DNA from: Variovorax beijingensis
GTDB taxonomy: Bacteria > Pseudomonadota > Gammaproteobacteria > Burkholderiales > Burkholderiaceae_C
Assembly (NCBI RefSeq): GCF_003951285.1
Contig: NZ_RXFQ01000019.1
Location: 1-64,000 of the forward strand
DNA: 64,000 nucleotides
Direction of reading: 5' to 3'
In this document: positions 50,997 through 60,602 of the stretch, piece after piece
Numbering within the stretch: the first letter of the stretch is position 1
Layout of the letters: each line of letters begins with the position of its first letter
The notes under the pieces: generated by a model
Told to the model about the DNA's origin: nothing
Databases searched by the model: none
The model's input: the letters and a program-made list of their open reading frames with translations, nothing else
Program-made: the position numbers and the translations under genes

Positions 50997-51152
50997 GAAA
51001 GCCCCGGCGCGCGCTCTGCCGGCGCGCTTCCTGGGCACCGTCCCCAAGTCGAGAAGCTTGCCTACAAGGATGAGCAGGACCGAGCCGTAGAAAGGCCGCA
51101 TTGGTGGTTGCATTCCGATGTCCAAGAGCCTCCAGACGCCGAAAGCGTATGC

Positions 51153-51524
51153 ATGCCGCTCACTACGATCCTTGTCGAGGACAGCCGGACGATCCGGGAC
51201 AACCTGATTCCCGCGCTGGAAGAACTGGCCGGCGTTCACGTCGTGGCGAGCGTCGAGACCGCTGAAGGGGCCATCGATGCACTCGCACTGCATGGATCCT
51301 GGCAACTGGCCATCGTCGACCTCTTCCTGAAGGAGGGCTCGGGCCTGACGGTCATCCGCGCCTGCCAGGGCCGCTCCAGACACCAGCACCTGATCGTTCT
51401 GACGAACTACCCGACCCCTGAGATGCGCCGCCGATGCTTGGCGCTCGGCGCCGATGCGGTCTTCGACAAGTCCACGGAGCTCGATGCGTTTTTCGAGCAG
51501 TGCCAGGGTTATCAGACCGGGTGA
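51153..51524 (+). CDS. Stand-alone response regulator receiver protein
   Basis: 123 residues forming a complete receiver domain: acidic pocket at VEDS (8-11), phospho-acceptor D56 (LAIVDLFLKEG), switch Thr/Ser in VLTNYPTPEM and Lys in FDKSTE. There is no output domain, so it acts by protein contact like CheY or Spo0F. Its kinase is not adjacent. ATG 51153 is favoured over an earlier TTG at 51108, but no clear ribosome binding site precedes either. Confidence 0.8.
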   Translation: MPLTTILVEDSRTIRDNLIPALEELAGVHVVASVETAEGAIDALALHGSWQLAIVDLFLKEGSGLTVIRACQGRSRHQHLIVLTNYPTPEMRRRCLALGADAVFDKSTELDAFFEQCQGYQTG

Positions 51525-51533
51525 GCTTCCAGG

Positions 51534-52901
51534 CTATGCCACCCACACCGTCTTGATGTTGACGAACTCCTTGATGCCGTAGCCCGACAGCTCGCGGCCA
51601 TAGCCGCTGTCCTTCACGCCGCCGAAGGGCAGCCGCGGATCGGAGCGGACGGCGTCGTTGACGAACACGCAACCTGCCTCGAGCGACTCGGCCGCGATGC
51701 GCTCGCCGCGGGCCAGGTCGCGCGTGAGGACGGCGGCACCCAGGCCGAACGAGGAGTCGTTGGCGGCGGCGATGGCCTGCGCCTCGTCCCGCACCGGAAT
51801 GACCGCGGCCACGGGGCCGAACAACTCTTCGTCGTACGCGGGCATGCCTTTGGCGACGTCGGTCAGCACGGTCGGCGGGTAGTAGGCGCCGGGGCCTTCG
51901 GGAATCTGGCCGCCGAGCAGGCAGCGCGCGCCGCGCTGCACACTCTGCTCGACCTGCCGGTGCAGGGCGTCGCGCAGGTCGTGCCTGGCGAGCGGGCCGA
52001 TTTCCGTCGCCATGTCCAGCGGATCGCCTTGCCGCACCGCCTGCATCTTCTGCACGAAGCGCTGCTCGAATTCGCGCCGCACCGGCTCGACGACGATGAA
52101 GCGCTTGGCGGCGATGCAGCTCTGGCCGCCGTTGACCAGCCGGCCCTTGGTGCACACGCTGGCGGCCAGGTCGAGGTCGGCGTCTTCCAGCACCAGGTAG
52201 GGATCGCTGCCGCCGAGTTCGAGCACGGTCTTCTTCAGCATCTCGCCGGCCTTGCGCGCCACCGCGCTGCCGGCCGGGCCGCTGCCGGTCAGCGTGACCG
52301 CGCGCACCAGCGGATGCCCGATGGCCGCGTCGACCTGCGCATTGCCGATCAAGAGCGTTCGAAACAGATGCTCGGGCATGCCGGCCTCGCGCAGGATCTG
52401 CTCGATCGCGAGTGCGCAGCCCGGCACGTTCGACGCATGCTTGAGCACCGCCGCATTGCCGGCCATCAGCGCAGGCGCTGCGAACCGGAACACCTGCCAG
52501 AACGGGAAGTTCCAGGGCATCACGGCCAGCACCACGCCCAGCGGATTGAAGGTGACGAAACTCGTGCGCGCTTCGGTATCGACCGGCTCGCGCGCCAGCA
52601 GCCGCGCCGCGTTGTCGGCGAAGAATTCGCAGCACGCCGCGCACTTCTTCGCCTCGGCAATGCCGTCGCGCAGCGGCTTGCCCATTTCGCGCGCCATCAG
52701 CCCACCCCAGGTGTCGGACTTCGCGCGCAGGATCTTCGCCGCCTCGCGCAGGTGCTGCGCGCGCTGCTCGAACGAGGTGCCGCGCCAGGCCAGGAATGCC
52801 TCGTGCGCCTTGCCGATGGTGTCGTCGACCGCGGCGGCGGACATCTGCGCATGAGTCTCGAGCTTCTCACCGGTCGCGGGGTTGACGGATTCAATGGCCA
52901 T
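51534..52901 (-). CDS. NAD(P)-dependent aldehyde dehydrogenase, succinate-semialdehyde type
   Basis: 455 residues, typical of YneI/Sad-like succinate-semialdehyde dehydrogenases. AVMPWNFPFWQVFR, GSGPAGSAVARKAGEML, LELGGSDP with the catalytic Glu, and NGGQSCIAAKRF with the nucleophilic Cys are present. It oxidises a short semialdehyde to the acid. ATG 52901 is preceded by AAGGAG. It is convergent with the receiver gene, 9 bases apart. The 296 bases to the next gene (52902-53197) contain nothing I can identify beyond the two ribosome binding sites. Confidence 0.9.
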   Translation of the reverse strand: MAIESVNPATGEKLETHAQMSAAAVDDTIGKAHEAFLAWRGTSFEQRAQHLREAAKILRAKSDTWGGLMAREMGKPLRDGIAEAKKCAACCEFFADNAARLLAREPVDTEARTSFVTFNPLGVVLAVMPWNFPFWQVFRFAAPALMAGNAAVLKHASNVPGCALAIEQILREAGMPEHLFRTLLIGNAQVDAAIGHPLVRAVTLTGSGPAGSAVARKAGEMLKKTVLELGGSDPYLVLEDADLDLAASVCTKGRLVNGGQSCIAAKRFIVVEPVRREFEQRFVQKMQAVRQGDPLDMATEIGPLARHDLRDALHRQVEQSVQRGARCLLGGQIPEGPGAYYPPTVLTDVAKGMPAYDEELFGPVAAVIPVRDEAQAIAAANDSSFGLGAAVLTRDLARGERIAAESLEAGCVFVNDAVRSDPRLPFGGVKDSGYGRELSGYGIKEFVNIKTVWVA

Positions 52902-53197
52902 GTCGCTGGGCTCCTTTCTGCTGAATGCTGAATGCAAGCTGCCTGCCGTCACTTGCCGGCCTTGTGCGCAACTCTCCCGCAGCTGAAATTTCACTCTAGG
53001 CCGGCGGCGCGCAGCGGGTGTAGGGCGCCGCGACCTCGTCGATGTAGGCCTTCGACGATGCCGGCGATCACGCGCGCGGGGCGCCGAGTCCTACAGATGG
53101 GAGGCGGCAATTCTTCGCAAAGTGTTCACGAGGCCCGGGCGCCGGCCGCCTCGGCTGGGTCTGCCGCGTGGCCTTTCAACCGAAGAGGAGATTTCTC

Positions 53198-53617
53198 ATG
53201 CACACGATCAAGGATCTGATGAGCCGGGACGTGCAAGTCATCAGTCCCGATGCGACCATTGCCGAGGCCGCGCGGCAGATGCGCGACGGCGACTTCGGCA
53301 TGATGCCGGTCGGTGCCAACGACCGGATGATCGGTTCCATCTCGGACCGCGACATTGCCGTGCGCGCGGTGGCCGAAGGCCGCGGCGCCGACACCAAGGT
53401 GCGCGACGTGATGTCCGACGGCCTCCGCTGGGCCTACGAGGACGAACCGGTCGAACGCGCTGTCGCGATCATGGGCGAGTACCAGATCCGTCGGCTGCCG
53501 ATCGTCAGCCGCGACAAGCGCCTGGTGGGCATCGTAGCGCTGGGCGACCTTGCAGTCAGGGAAGCCGGGCCCGAATCCGCGGCCGAAGCGCTGTGCGAGA
53601 TTTCGGAGCCCGCCTGA
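53198..53617 (+). CDS. Tandem CBS-domain protein
   Basis: 139 residues made of two CBS domains: MHTIKDLMSRDVQVISPDATIAEAARQMRD and VRDVMSDGLRWAYEDEPVERA, with GSISDRDIAVRAV and GIVALGDLAVREAG closing each. CBS pairs bind adenine nucleotides (AMP, ATP, SAM) and sense energy status. GAGGAG precedes the ATG. Common in stress-response clusters. It precedes a broken PfpI-type gene by 106 bases. Confidence 0.88.
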   Translation: MHTIKDLMSRDVQVISPDATIAEAARQMRDGDFGMMPVGANDRMIGSISDRDIAVRAVAEGRGADTKVRDVMSDGLRWAYEDEPVERAVAIMGEYQIRRLPIVSRDKRLVGIVALGDLAVREAGPESAAEALCEISEPA

Positions 53618-53723
53618 GCGCCCTCGCTGGCGCCATCATTGGCGATTTCCTACAGCGCCGCGGCATCCCGCTGACAGAAGGCCGCGATGCGGCGGCGCAG
53701 TCTGGGCATCGAAAGGATCCCAC

Positions 53724-54280
53724 ATGAACAAGACCCAACTCGATGGCGCCAAGGTCGCCATTCTCGTGGCCGACGGCTTCGAGCAAGCCGAGATGACGGA
53801 GCCGCGCAAGGCGCTCGATGCGGCCGGCGCCGCCACCAAGATCGTCTCGCCGAAGGACAACACCGTGCGCGGCTGGAAACACCACAAGCCGGCCGATGCG
53901 TTCGACGTCGACATACCGCTGCCGCAGGCGGCCGCGCACGAGTTCGATGCGCTCGTGCTGCCCGGCGGCGTCATGAACCCCGATGCGCTGCGCATCAACG
54001 AGGAGGCCATCGCCTTCGTACGCGATTTCTTCAAGGCCGGCAAGCCGGTGGCAGCGATCTGCCACGGACCGTGACGCTGATCGAGGCCGACGCGGTGCGC
54101 GGCCGCACGATGACATCGTGGCCCTCGCTGCGCACCGACCTGACGAATGCCGGCGCCAAGTGGGTGGACCGCGAGGTCGTGGTCGACGGCAACCTGATCA
54201 CCAGCCGCAAGCCCCAGGACCTGCCGGCCTTCGACCGCGAGATGGTCAGGCTGTTTGCAGATGCGCGGGCGCACGCCTGA
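53724..54280 (+). pseudogene. DJ-1/PfpI-family glutamine-amidotransferase-like gene, frameshifted
   Basis: Residues 1-116 are a normal DJ-1/PfpI (YhbO-like) start: VAILVADGFEQAEMTEP, then ALVLPGGVMNPDAL and the nucleophile elbow AAICHGP. At 54071-54074 the next codon is TGA; a single missing G (CCGTG-ACG in place of CCGTGG-ACG) would restore WTLIEADAVRG. The frame that follows reads VTLIEADAVRGRTMTSWPSL and ends KPQDLPAFDREMV at 54280, as in intact homologues. Either a true frameshift or a sequencing error. Functional protein would remove glycation or act as a stress protease. Confidence 0.85.
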
Positions 54281-54373
54281 GACGACTGCTGGAGTTCGTG
54301 CGCACACGCCTGCCCATCACGACGTTGTCGCATGCGGTGAACGCCGCCATCGTGTTCCTCGCGCTCTGCCTGG

Positions 54374-55747
54374 TTACCGCGTCGGCGTTGTGCTGGCGGC
54401 GGGCATGACCTCCGCGGCAGCCTTCCCGGGCTGCGTCGAGTCGACGGCACGTCTCACCATGTGTTCGGCCAGCGTGTCGTACAGCGGCCGGCTGATCATG
54501 CGCGAGACCAGGCTGGACAGCATGGCGGCCGCCATCAGGCTCAGCACCATCGAATGGCCGTCGACCATTTCCATCACGATGATGAAGGCGGTGAGCGGCG
54601 CCTGCGTCACCGCGGCCAGGAAGCCGGCCATGCCCATCGCGATCAGCGCAGGGCCAAGATCGCCGCTGGCCAGCGTGGCCACCGCGTCGCCGATGCCCGC
54701 GCCGATGGACAGCGAAGGCGCGAAGATGCCGCCCGGCACGCCGCTCCAGGCCGTAAGCCAGGTGGCGACGAACTTGAGCACGGTGTTGAGCGGCGTGAGT
54801 TCGTCATGCCCCTGCAGCATCTGCTTCACCGCCTCCGACCCCGCGCCGAAGGTGACGCCGCCGGTGACGAGTCCGATGACCGCCACGGCCAGGCCGCAGG
54901 CGGCCGCGAAGCGCACCGGAAAGCGCGCGCGCCAGCGGTTGAGGCGCCCCGGCGCGCCTGTGAGCGAGGCGATCAGGAGCCGCGCAAACAGGCCGCCCGC
55001 AACGCCGCTGAGCAAGGTGACGAGCAGGCCCGGCCCAAGCGCGTCCCACCCCAGCCGCGGGACGCGGATCACGCCGAAATAGCTGCTGTTGCCAAACACG
55101 GAAACGGCCACCAGGCCCGCCAGCACGATGGCGGTGATGATCAGGCCGCTGGAGCGCGCCTCCAGGCGGCCCGAGAGTTCCTCGATCGCGAACACCACGC
55201 CCGCAAGCGGCGCATTGAAGGCGGCCGCGATGCCCGCCGCGCCGCCGGCCACCAGCAGTGCGCGCCCGTCGATGGTGGTGCGGGGCGAAAGCCACCGCCG
55301 CGCATGCTGCATCACCCCGGCCGCCACCTGCACCGAGGGGCCTTCCCGCCCGATCGAGAGCCCCGCCGCGAAGCCCGCCGCGCCGAGCCCGATCTTGGCG
55401 ACCGTGAGCCGCAGCGATGCGAAGCTGAAGCGCCGTTCCTCCGGCAGGGTGGCATGCAGCGCCGCCTTGATCTGCGGAATGCCCGAGCCTCCCGCACCCG
55501 GGAAGAAGCGCAGCGTGAACCACACGATGGCGGCGGTGAGCAGCGGCGTCGTCAGCAGCACGGCCCAGGGCCATGCACCGTGGAAGCGCAGGAACGCGCC
55601 GAACACCCAGTCGCTCGCGAGCGTGAAGCCCACCACGAAGAGCCCGGCCGCAATCGCATAGCCCAGCACGATGGCACGGTCGAGCCAGATGCGGCCGCTC
55701 GAGAGTTCGGCCCGCAGATGCTCGAGGAAGTCTGGCTCGCGGTTCAT
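54374..55747 (-). CDS. ClC-family chloride channel/antiporter
   Basis: 457 residues with the ClC signatures in order: GSGIPQIKAAL (about 95-105), GREGPSVQVAAGVM with the gating Glu, and GGIFAPSLSIGAGIG. About a dozen hydrophobic helices are seen, in two halves. No C-terminal CBS domains. It exchanges chloride for protons or conducts chloride, and may help acid survival or ion balance. It is convergent with the PfpI-type gene and followed by the peroxiredoxin on the same strand. Confidence 0.92.
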   Translation of the reverse strand: MNREPDFLEHLRAELSSGRIWLDRAIVLGYAIAAGLFVVGFTLASDWVFGAFLRFHGAWPWAVLLTTPLLTAAIVWFTLRFFPGAGGSGIPQIKAALHATLPEERRFSFASLRLTVAKIGLGAAGFAAGLSIGREGPSVQVAAGVMQHARRWLSPRTTIDGRALLVAGGAAGIAAAFNAPLAGVVFAIEELSGRLEARSSGLIITAIVLAGLVAVSVFGNSSYFGVIRVPRLGWDALGPGLLVTLLSGVAGGLFARLLIASLTGAPGRLNRWRARFPVRFAAACGLAVAVIGLVTGGVTFGAGSEAVKQMLQGHDELTPLNTVLKFVATWLTAWSGVPGGIFAPSLSIGAGIGDAVATLASGDLGPALIAMGMAGFLAAVTQAPLTAFIIVMEMVDGHSMVLSLMAAAMLSSLVSRMISRPLYDTLAEHMVRRAVDSTQPGKAAAEVMPAASTTPTR

Positions 55748-55781
55748 GGTGCGAGCCAGTTTACGCAACCTCCGTGCCGCC

Positions 55782-56327
55782 TCAGGCCAGCGGCTGCTCC
55801 AGCAGCTGCTCGCCGCGCGCCGGGTAGTCGTTCTTGATGACGAAGTCCAGCGCCTGCACCATCTCGGCGAAGTTGGGGCGCACGAATGGCATCGATTGCA
55901 CGGACAGGTAGTAGACAGTGTTGTCGGGCCTGACCAGGAACAGGCCGGGCTCGGAGAACAGTGCCGGTTCATCGATGCCGATGGAGGTTTTGCCCCGGCT
56001 CGCCGAGATGTACAGCCCCCACTTCCTGGCGTCCGCGAGCGACAGGCCATGGCCGATGCGCAGCTTCGCTGCGCCGATCTTGTCGGCCATGGCGCGGGCG
56101 CGCGCCTCGTCGTCGGAACTGATCGCGATGGTGGCTACGCCGCGTTCGGCGAAGGCCGGCGTCAGCCGCTCCAGTTCCTTCAGGTAGCTGGCGCAGATCG
56201 GGCAATGCAGCCCGCGGTAGAAGCACACCAGCGTCATGCGCTCGGGCTTCTCGTCGATCAGCCGGAACCGGCCGGCGACGAGAGTGTCGACACTCAGGTC
56301 CGGGGCTTGTTGGCGTGGAATCAGCAT
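55782..56327 (-). CDS. AhpC/TSA-type peroxiredoxin-like protein
   Basis: 181 residues with the thioredoxin-fold peroxiredoxin pattern: LVCFYRGLHCPICASYLKEL carries CPIC (about 42-45) and VATIAISSDD, GLYISASRGKT and PGLFLVRPDNTVYY follow. The peroxidatic Cys is likely the first of the CPIC pair. It reduces peroxides or works as a thiol oxidoreductase. GGAG precedes the ATG. It is divergent from an AraC-family gene (about 65 bases) that probably regulates it. Confidence 0.85.
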   Translation of the reverse strand: MLIPRQQAPDLSVDTLVAGRFRLIDEKPERMTLVCFYRGLHCPICASYLKELERLTPAFAERGVATIAISSDDEARARAMADKIGAAKLRIGHGLSLADARKWGLYISASRGKTSIGIDEPALFSEPGLFLVRPDNTVYYLSVQSMPFVRPNFAEMVQALDFVIKNDYPARGEQLLEQPLA

Positions 56328-56392
56328 GAGAGTGCTCCTTGGAAAAAAAGTGGGGGTTGCAAAGAAGGCCCAAAGATCTCATGCTCTGCGCC

Positions 56393-57187
56393 ATGAAACA
56401 TCCGACTTTCATGATCCAAAGTCCAAATTCACCCAAGATGGACCGGCTCGCCGCCTTTGTCGAGGTGTTCAAGCTCCGCGTGGCGGTGCTTGCGCCGGGC
56501 GACACCGGCGTGGCAGCCCTGCTGCTGGCTGGCCCGGAAGACGGCAGCGAAGGCCGGGTGATCTTCCGGCCCGGCGGCTTTTCGGAGCTGCCGCCCGATG
56601 CGCGCGTCGCGGCCAGCGTCGACTTCGACAACGATGCCAATCCGCTGATGAGCGCGATGCCCGAGGAGGTGTCCGTGTCCCTGGACGGCTCGCCGTCGCT
56701 GCAGGCCACGGCCGCGGCATTCATGGCGGAAGCGGCGGGAAACCGCTGCGGCCGCAGCGCGGCGCTGAACCGGCTCGCCGAGGTGCTGGTGCTGATGGCG
56801 CTCCGGAGCGCGATCGATGCGGGCACGCAGAAGCCGGGCCTGTTCGCCGCGCTCGCGCATCCTTCACTGCACCGGGCCGTGGTGTCGATCCACGACATGC
56901 CGTCGCGACAGTGGACCGTCGACGACCTGGCGAGCCGATCGGCCATGTCCAGGAGCACCTTCATGTCGACCTTCCGCACGATCGTCGGCACCACACCCAT
57001 GGCGTACCTCGGCGCGTGGCGCCTGACGCTGGCACGGCGCTACCTGATGGCCGGCGATCCGGTGAAGCTCGCGGCCCGCCGCACCGGGTTCGGTAGCGCC
57101 GAGGCATTTTCCAGGGCCTTTTCAAGAGCGTACGGCCACGCGCCCGCGGCCCTGAAGCCGGCGCGGGCCGGCCAGCCGACGGTCTGA
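56393..57187 (+). CDS. AraC-family transcriptional regulator
   Basis: 264 residues. The N-terminal cupin-like domain (MDRLAAFVEVFKLRVAVLAP) is followed by a C-terminal double helix-turn-helix, WTVDDLASRSAMSRSTFMST, then LARRYLMAGDPVKLAARRTG and FGSAEAFSRAFSRAYG. Starts at 56393 and 56438 are both plausible; MDRLA is the conserved start in relatives, and there is no strong ribosome binding site. It is divergent from the peroxiredoxin gene and is its likely regulator. Confidence 0.88.
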   Translation: MKHPTFMIQSPNSPKMDRLAAFVEVFKLRVAVLAPGDTGVAALLLAGPEDGSEGRVIFRPGGFSELPPDARVAASVDFDNDANPLMSAMPEEVSVSLDGSPSLQATAAAFMAEAAGNRCGRSAALNRLAEVLVLMALRSAIDAGTQKPGLFAALAHPSLHRAVVSIHDMPSRQWTVDDLASRSAMSRSTFMSTFRTIVGTTPMAYLGAWRLTLARRYLMAGDPVKLAARRTGFGSAEAFSRAFSRAYGHAPAALKPARAGQPTV

Positions 57188-57221
57188 CGCGCAAGGCGTT
57201 GCCTCGCTGCCGGGCGAGGCA

Positions 57222-58241
57222 TCAGCGGCTGTTCCTGCGAACCGCTTCGACGACGGACAGCACCGCATCGGCCACCACCTGCGGCTGGTCGAGCTGGATG
57301 TCGTGTCCGGCATCGGCCACGAGCAGGTGCCTGCCGCGCGAGGACCAGGCCGCCATCTCCTCGTGCATCTGCTTCCAGATCGCCTGGACCTGCCGGCCCT
57401 GCTCGGGCGTGATCTTCATTCCGCGCAATTCCGCGGCGGTGTACGGCGCCATCGCGGTCAGCACCACCAGCGGACGATCGCCCAGGTCGCGCAAGCCCCT
57501 GGCCTCGGCGAGCGAGGCGTCGGTCGCATCACTCTCCGCGAGCTGCGTGCGCAGCGACTTGGACGCGAAGGCGCGGATCGCCTGCATCTCGTGCGCGCTT
57601 CGATGCGGGGCCTGCGGCAGCAGCACCGGCGCGGCCGCGCGCAGCACGCCGAAGGGCGCAAGCGCCACGCCGAGGCGGGAGCGCATCGAACGCGATTCGG
57701 TCATGAAATGCGCGACGCGCTCGACCTGCTCCGGATGCGACGGATCGACCAGCACCAGCCCCGCCACCTCGGCGCCGAAGTCGCGCGTGAAGCCCACGCT
57801 GTAGAGCCCGCCCAGCGATTGCCCCACCAGCACGAAGGGTCCGCGCTCGCCCGCGCCGGCCAACGCGGCGCGCAGGTCCTGCACCGCCTGCCTTGCGCCG
57901 GGAGGATGTTCCGAAGGATCGCTCCACATCAGCCCCGCGCGGCTGTAGGCGCACGCGCGCGTGTGCGCGGCGACCTTCGGCTGCACGGCCGACCAGCTCA
58001 ACGATCCGTCGACGCCCAGGCCCGCTTCGAACACGACGGTGGGGGAGCCGGCGCCCCGGCAATCCAGCTGGATCCTTCGCCCCCCGCCGATGTCGACCAT
58101 TTTTCCGGGCGCAGGGAAGTCCCTCGCCGCGCGGTACCGGCCGATCTGCTCATAGGCGATGCCGCCCAGCACAGCCACGGCGGCAAGCGCCGTGCCCGCG
58201 GCAAGGCCGGTGCGCAGGGTTCGGTGTCTTGGCGTCTTCAC
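57222..58241 (-). CDS. Alpha/beta hydrolase, membrane-anchored or secreted
   Basis: 339 residues. A hydrophobic N-terminal segment (about 12-29) makes it a signal-anchored or exported protein. The alpha/beta-hydrolase features are LDCRGAGSPTVVFEAGLG (oxyanion side), nucleophile elbow GQSLGG (about 141-146), catalytic Asp likely in LVLVDPSHPEQ, and the His of VADAGHDIQLDQP near the C-terminus. Substrate unknown; esterase or lipase-like. It is followed on the same strand by nothing in an obvious operon. Confidence 0.8.
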   Translation of the reverse strand: MKTPRHRTLRTGLAAGTALAAVAVLGGIAYEQIGRYRAARDFPAPGKMVDIGGGRRIQLDCRGAGSPTVVFEAGLGVDGSLSWSAVQPKVAAHTRACAYSRAGLMWSDPSEHPPGARQAVQDLRAALAGAGERGPFVLVGQSLGGLYSVGFTRDFGAEVAGLVLVDPSHPEQVERVAHFMTESRSMRSRLGVALAPFGVLRAAAPVLLPQAPHRSAHEMQAIRAFASKSLRTQLAESDATDASLAEARGLRDLGDRPLVVLTAMAPYTAAELRGMKITPEQGRQVQAIWKQMHEEMAAWSSRGRHLLVADAGHDIQLDQPQVVADAVLSVVEAVRRNSR

Positions 58242-58292
58242 TGTCCTGCTTTATGGCACGAAGATGCCGCCCGCGGGAACTGCCTCCTGCAA

Positions 58293-60596
58293 TCAGGCGC
58301 TCGGCGTCACCCGCGCCAGGTGGAGGATGTGGTCGAAATCGAGGCTCTCCAGTGCCTGCCGCACCGCCTTCACGAGCGCCGTATGCTGCGGGTCTGCCGC
58401 GAGCCGGTCGGCCCATTCGTGCAGATCGGTCCATCGGCCGTCGCGCGCCAGCGTTTCGAGTTCATGGCGCAGGCCTGCGGGCAGCGGCGCGATCTCGGGC
58501 ACCGGCAGGCTGCGCCGGGGCGGCCTGTCCGCTGGGGCGGGCGGCACCGGCGCCGCAGCGCCCGCGGCCGGAGGAAGCTCTTCGTCGGAAGCGGCATCCA
58601 CCACCACCGAAAAGCGAAGCCGCGTGCCCAGGTGCAGGTGGCTTTCCAGCTGCAGCTCTCCGCCCATGCGCTCGACGATGCGGCGCGCAATCGCCAGCCC
58701 GAGGCCACTGCCGCCGGAGGCCGGATCGGCCTGCGTGAACGCGCGGAAGACGCGCCGCTGGTCCCGGATGTCGATGCCGATGCCGCTGTCCCAGACCTCC
58801 AGGTCCAGCCGCCACTGGCCGCCGGCGGGGTGCGGCTCCACGCGCAGGCCGATCTGGCCATCGTGCGTGAACTTGGCCGCGTTCGACAGCAGGTTCAGCA
58901 GCAGCTGCTGGAAACGCTTGCTGTCCAGACGCACGGCGGGCGGCAGCATACCGCGCACGTCGAGCACGAAACGGTTGTTCTGCCGCTGTGCCAGCGTGGC
59001 GGCGTACTGCGCGATGTCGTCGATCAGCAGTGGCAGGCGCAGGGGCCGCGGGTCCAGCGCCAGCGGCAGCAGCTCGCCCTTGGCGTATTCGAGCAGGTCG
59101 TCGACAAGGGCCAGCTGGTAGTTGGCGCTGCGCTCGATGGCCTGCAGCTGCGCAGGAGCCGACGCCAGCTCGGCGCGCAAGGCGCGGGCATGGCCGACGA
59201 TGGTGGCGAGCGGTGCGCGCAGGTCGTGGCTGATGTAGGCCATGAGCCACGTCTGCTCACGCGCGCGGTGCTCGGCCTGCTCGAGCGCGGCGTTGAGCGC
59301 GCGCGTCTTGCGCGAGACCTCGTTCTGCAGCCTGTGCTGCTCGTGGGCCTGCCACTGGACCAGCTTGCGCTGCGCATCGTGGCGCTGGCGCGAAAGGTGG
59401 TGGGTCCATGCGGCCAGCGCCACCAGGCCGACCAGCAGGCCCGGAAAACCCAGCACGTAGGTATCGAAGCTCGGCACGGCATGCTCGGGCATCGCGAGTT
59501 CGCTGAGCCGCAGGCACACGCCCAGCGTGACGACCACCATCACGGGGAATGCCAGCCGCCCCCCGGGGCCGGCGCGGCGCATGTAGATGAAGCTGCTGAT
59601 CGTCAGCGCCAGCACCAGAGCCAGCGCCGTGAGGATGCCGGCGCGTGCGAAGAACGCATAGCTGCCCGCCAGCGTGCCGATGACCACCAGCGCCTGCACC
59701 GCCGTCATCGCGACCAGCACGCGCAGCCCGGGCTGGCGCACCGGCGCGCCGCGCGAGAGCGCATGCAGGTAGAACACCATGTTCAGCACGCAGCAGCCCG
59801 CGATGACACCCGCCGCGCGGTAGCTCCACTCGGTGCTCTCGGGCCAGAACAGCAACCGGGCGTAGCCGCGGTAGGTGGCTTCGTAGAGTGCGACCAGCGC
59901 GAATCCCAGGCTCTGCGAGGCCAGGGCTGCGTTGCGCGCGATGGCCCAGACCGCCAGCGAATAGACCGCCAGCACGAGCAGCCCACCGATCAGCAGGCCG
60001 TCGATCAGCGCATGGCGGCCTTCGGTGGCACGCCAGGTTTCGGCGCTGTGCAGCAGGGGTGCCAGCTTGATGCTGCTGCGGCTTTGCACGCGCACCAGCA
60101 CGCGCGCCTGTTCGCCCGGCCGCAGGTCGAGCGCGAGCACCGGCACGCGGTCGAGATTGCGCCCGGCGGGCGGCCTGGAGACGCCCGCGGCCTCGTGCAT
60201 CCAGGCCGTTGCGGGCGCCATGCCCGGCGCGCTGCGCTGCACATGGAAATCAACGTACTGGAGCCAGGTGGTGTTCAGCACCAGGCGCAATGCCTGATCG
60301 GCGTTGGCGTTGTTCGCCAGCGTGAGCCGCAGCCAGAACGCTGAGTTCGAGAAGCCCGGCCGCATCCGGGCCTGGGTGCCCGGCACGAAGCCGCCCGGGG
60401 ATCGACTGCCCAGCTTCTCGACGGCCTCGAAGCCGAGTTGTGCGCCGGGGTCCTCGAACACCTCGACCTTGTCATCCAGCGCGACGGGCAGTCGACCGGC
60501 GGCATCCAGATGCAGCGCCGCCGCCTGCACGGGCAGCATCGCGAACCCCAGGGTCGCCCACAGCAGCACGGCGGCCAGGCCGCGTCCGGGCGCCAT
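58293..60596 (-). CDS. 7TMR-DISM sensor histidine kinase
   Basis: 767 residues. Signal peptide to about 27, a 7TMR-DISM extracellular domain (about 30-190), seven transmembrane helices (about 198-397), a coiled coil (410-450), HisKA with H457 (LMAYISHDLRAPLAT), and a HATPase (LLNLLSNAAKFTHDG; ASGGSGLGLAIARRIV). A C-terminal extension of about 100 residues follows the kinase core and has no clear receiver domain. It pairs with the response regulator at 60603, 6 bases upstream. The ligand is unknown; family members are thought to bind carbohydrates. Confidence 0.9.
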   Translation of the reverse strand: MAPGRGLAAVLLWATLGFAMLPVQAAALHLDAAGRLPVALDDKVEVFEDPGAQLGFEAVEKLGSRSPGGFVPGTQARMRPGFSNSAFWLRLTLANNANADQALRLVLNTTWLQYVDFHVQRSAPGMAPATAWMHEAAGVSRPPAGRNLDRVPVLALDLRPGEQARVLVRVQSRSSIKLAPLLHSAETWRATEGRHALIDGLLIGGLLVLAVYSLAVWAIARNAALASQSLGFALVALYEATYRGYARLLFWPESTEWSYRAAGVIAGCCVLNMVFYLHALSRGAPVRQPGLRVLVAMTAVQALVVIGTLAGSYAFFARAGILTALALVLALTISSFIYMRRAGPGGRLAFPVMVVVTLGVCLRLSELAMPEHAVPSFDTYVLGFPGLLVGLVALAAWTHHLSRQRHDAQRKLVQWQAHEQHRLQNEVSRKTRALNAALEQAEHRAREQTWLMAYISHDLRAPLATIVGHARALRAELASAPAQLQAIERSANYQLALVDDLLEYAKGELLPLALDPRPLRLPLLIDDIAQYAATLAQRQNNRFVLDVRGMLPPAVRLDSKRFQQLLLNLLSNAAKFTHDGQIGLRVEPHPAGGQWRLDLEVWDSGIGIDIRDQRRVFRAFTQADPASGGSGLGLAIARRIVERMGGELQLESHLHLGTRLRFSVVVDAASDEELPPAAGAAAPVPPAPADRPPRRSLPVPEIAPLPAGLRHELETLARDGRWTDLHEWADRLAADPQHTALVKAVRQALESLDFDHILHLARVTPSA

Positions 60597-60602
60597 GGCC
60601 GC

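Noticed and set aside
54281..54408. Short plus-strand membrane-like frame after the PfpI-type gene
   Set aside because: About 40 residues without a start codon, overlapping the end of the ClC gene; probably chance hydrophobicity.
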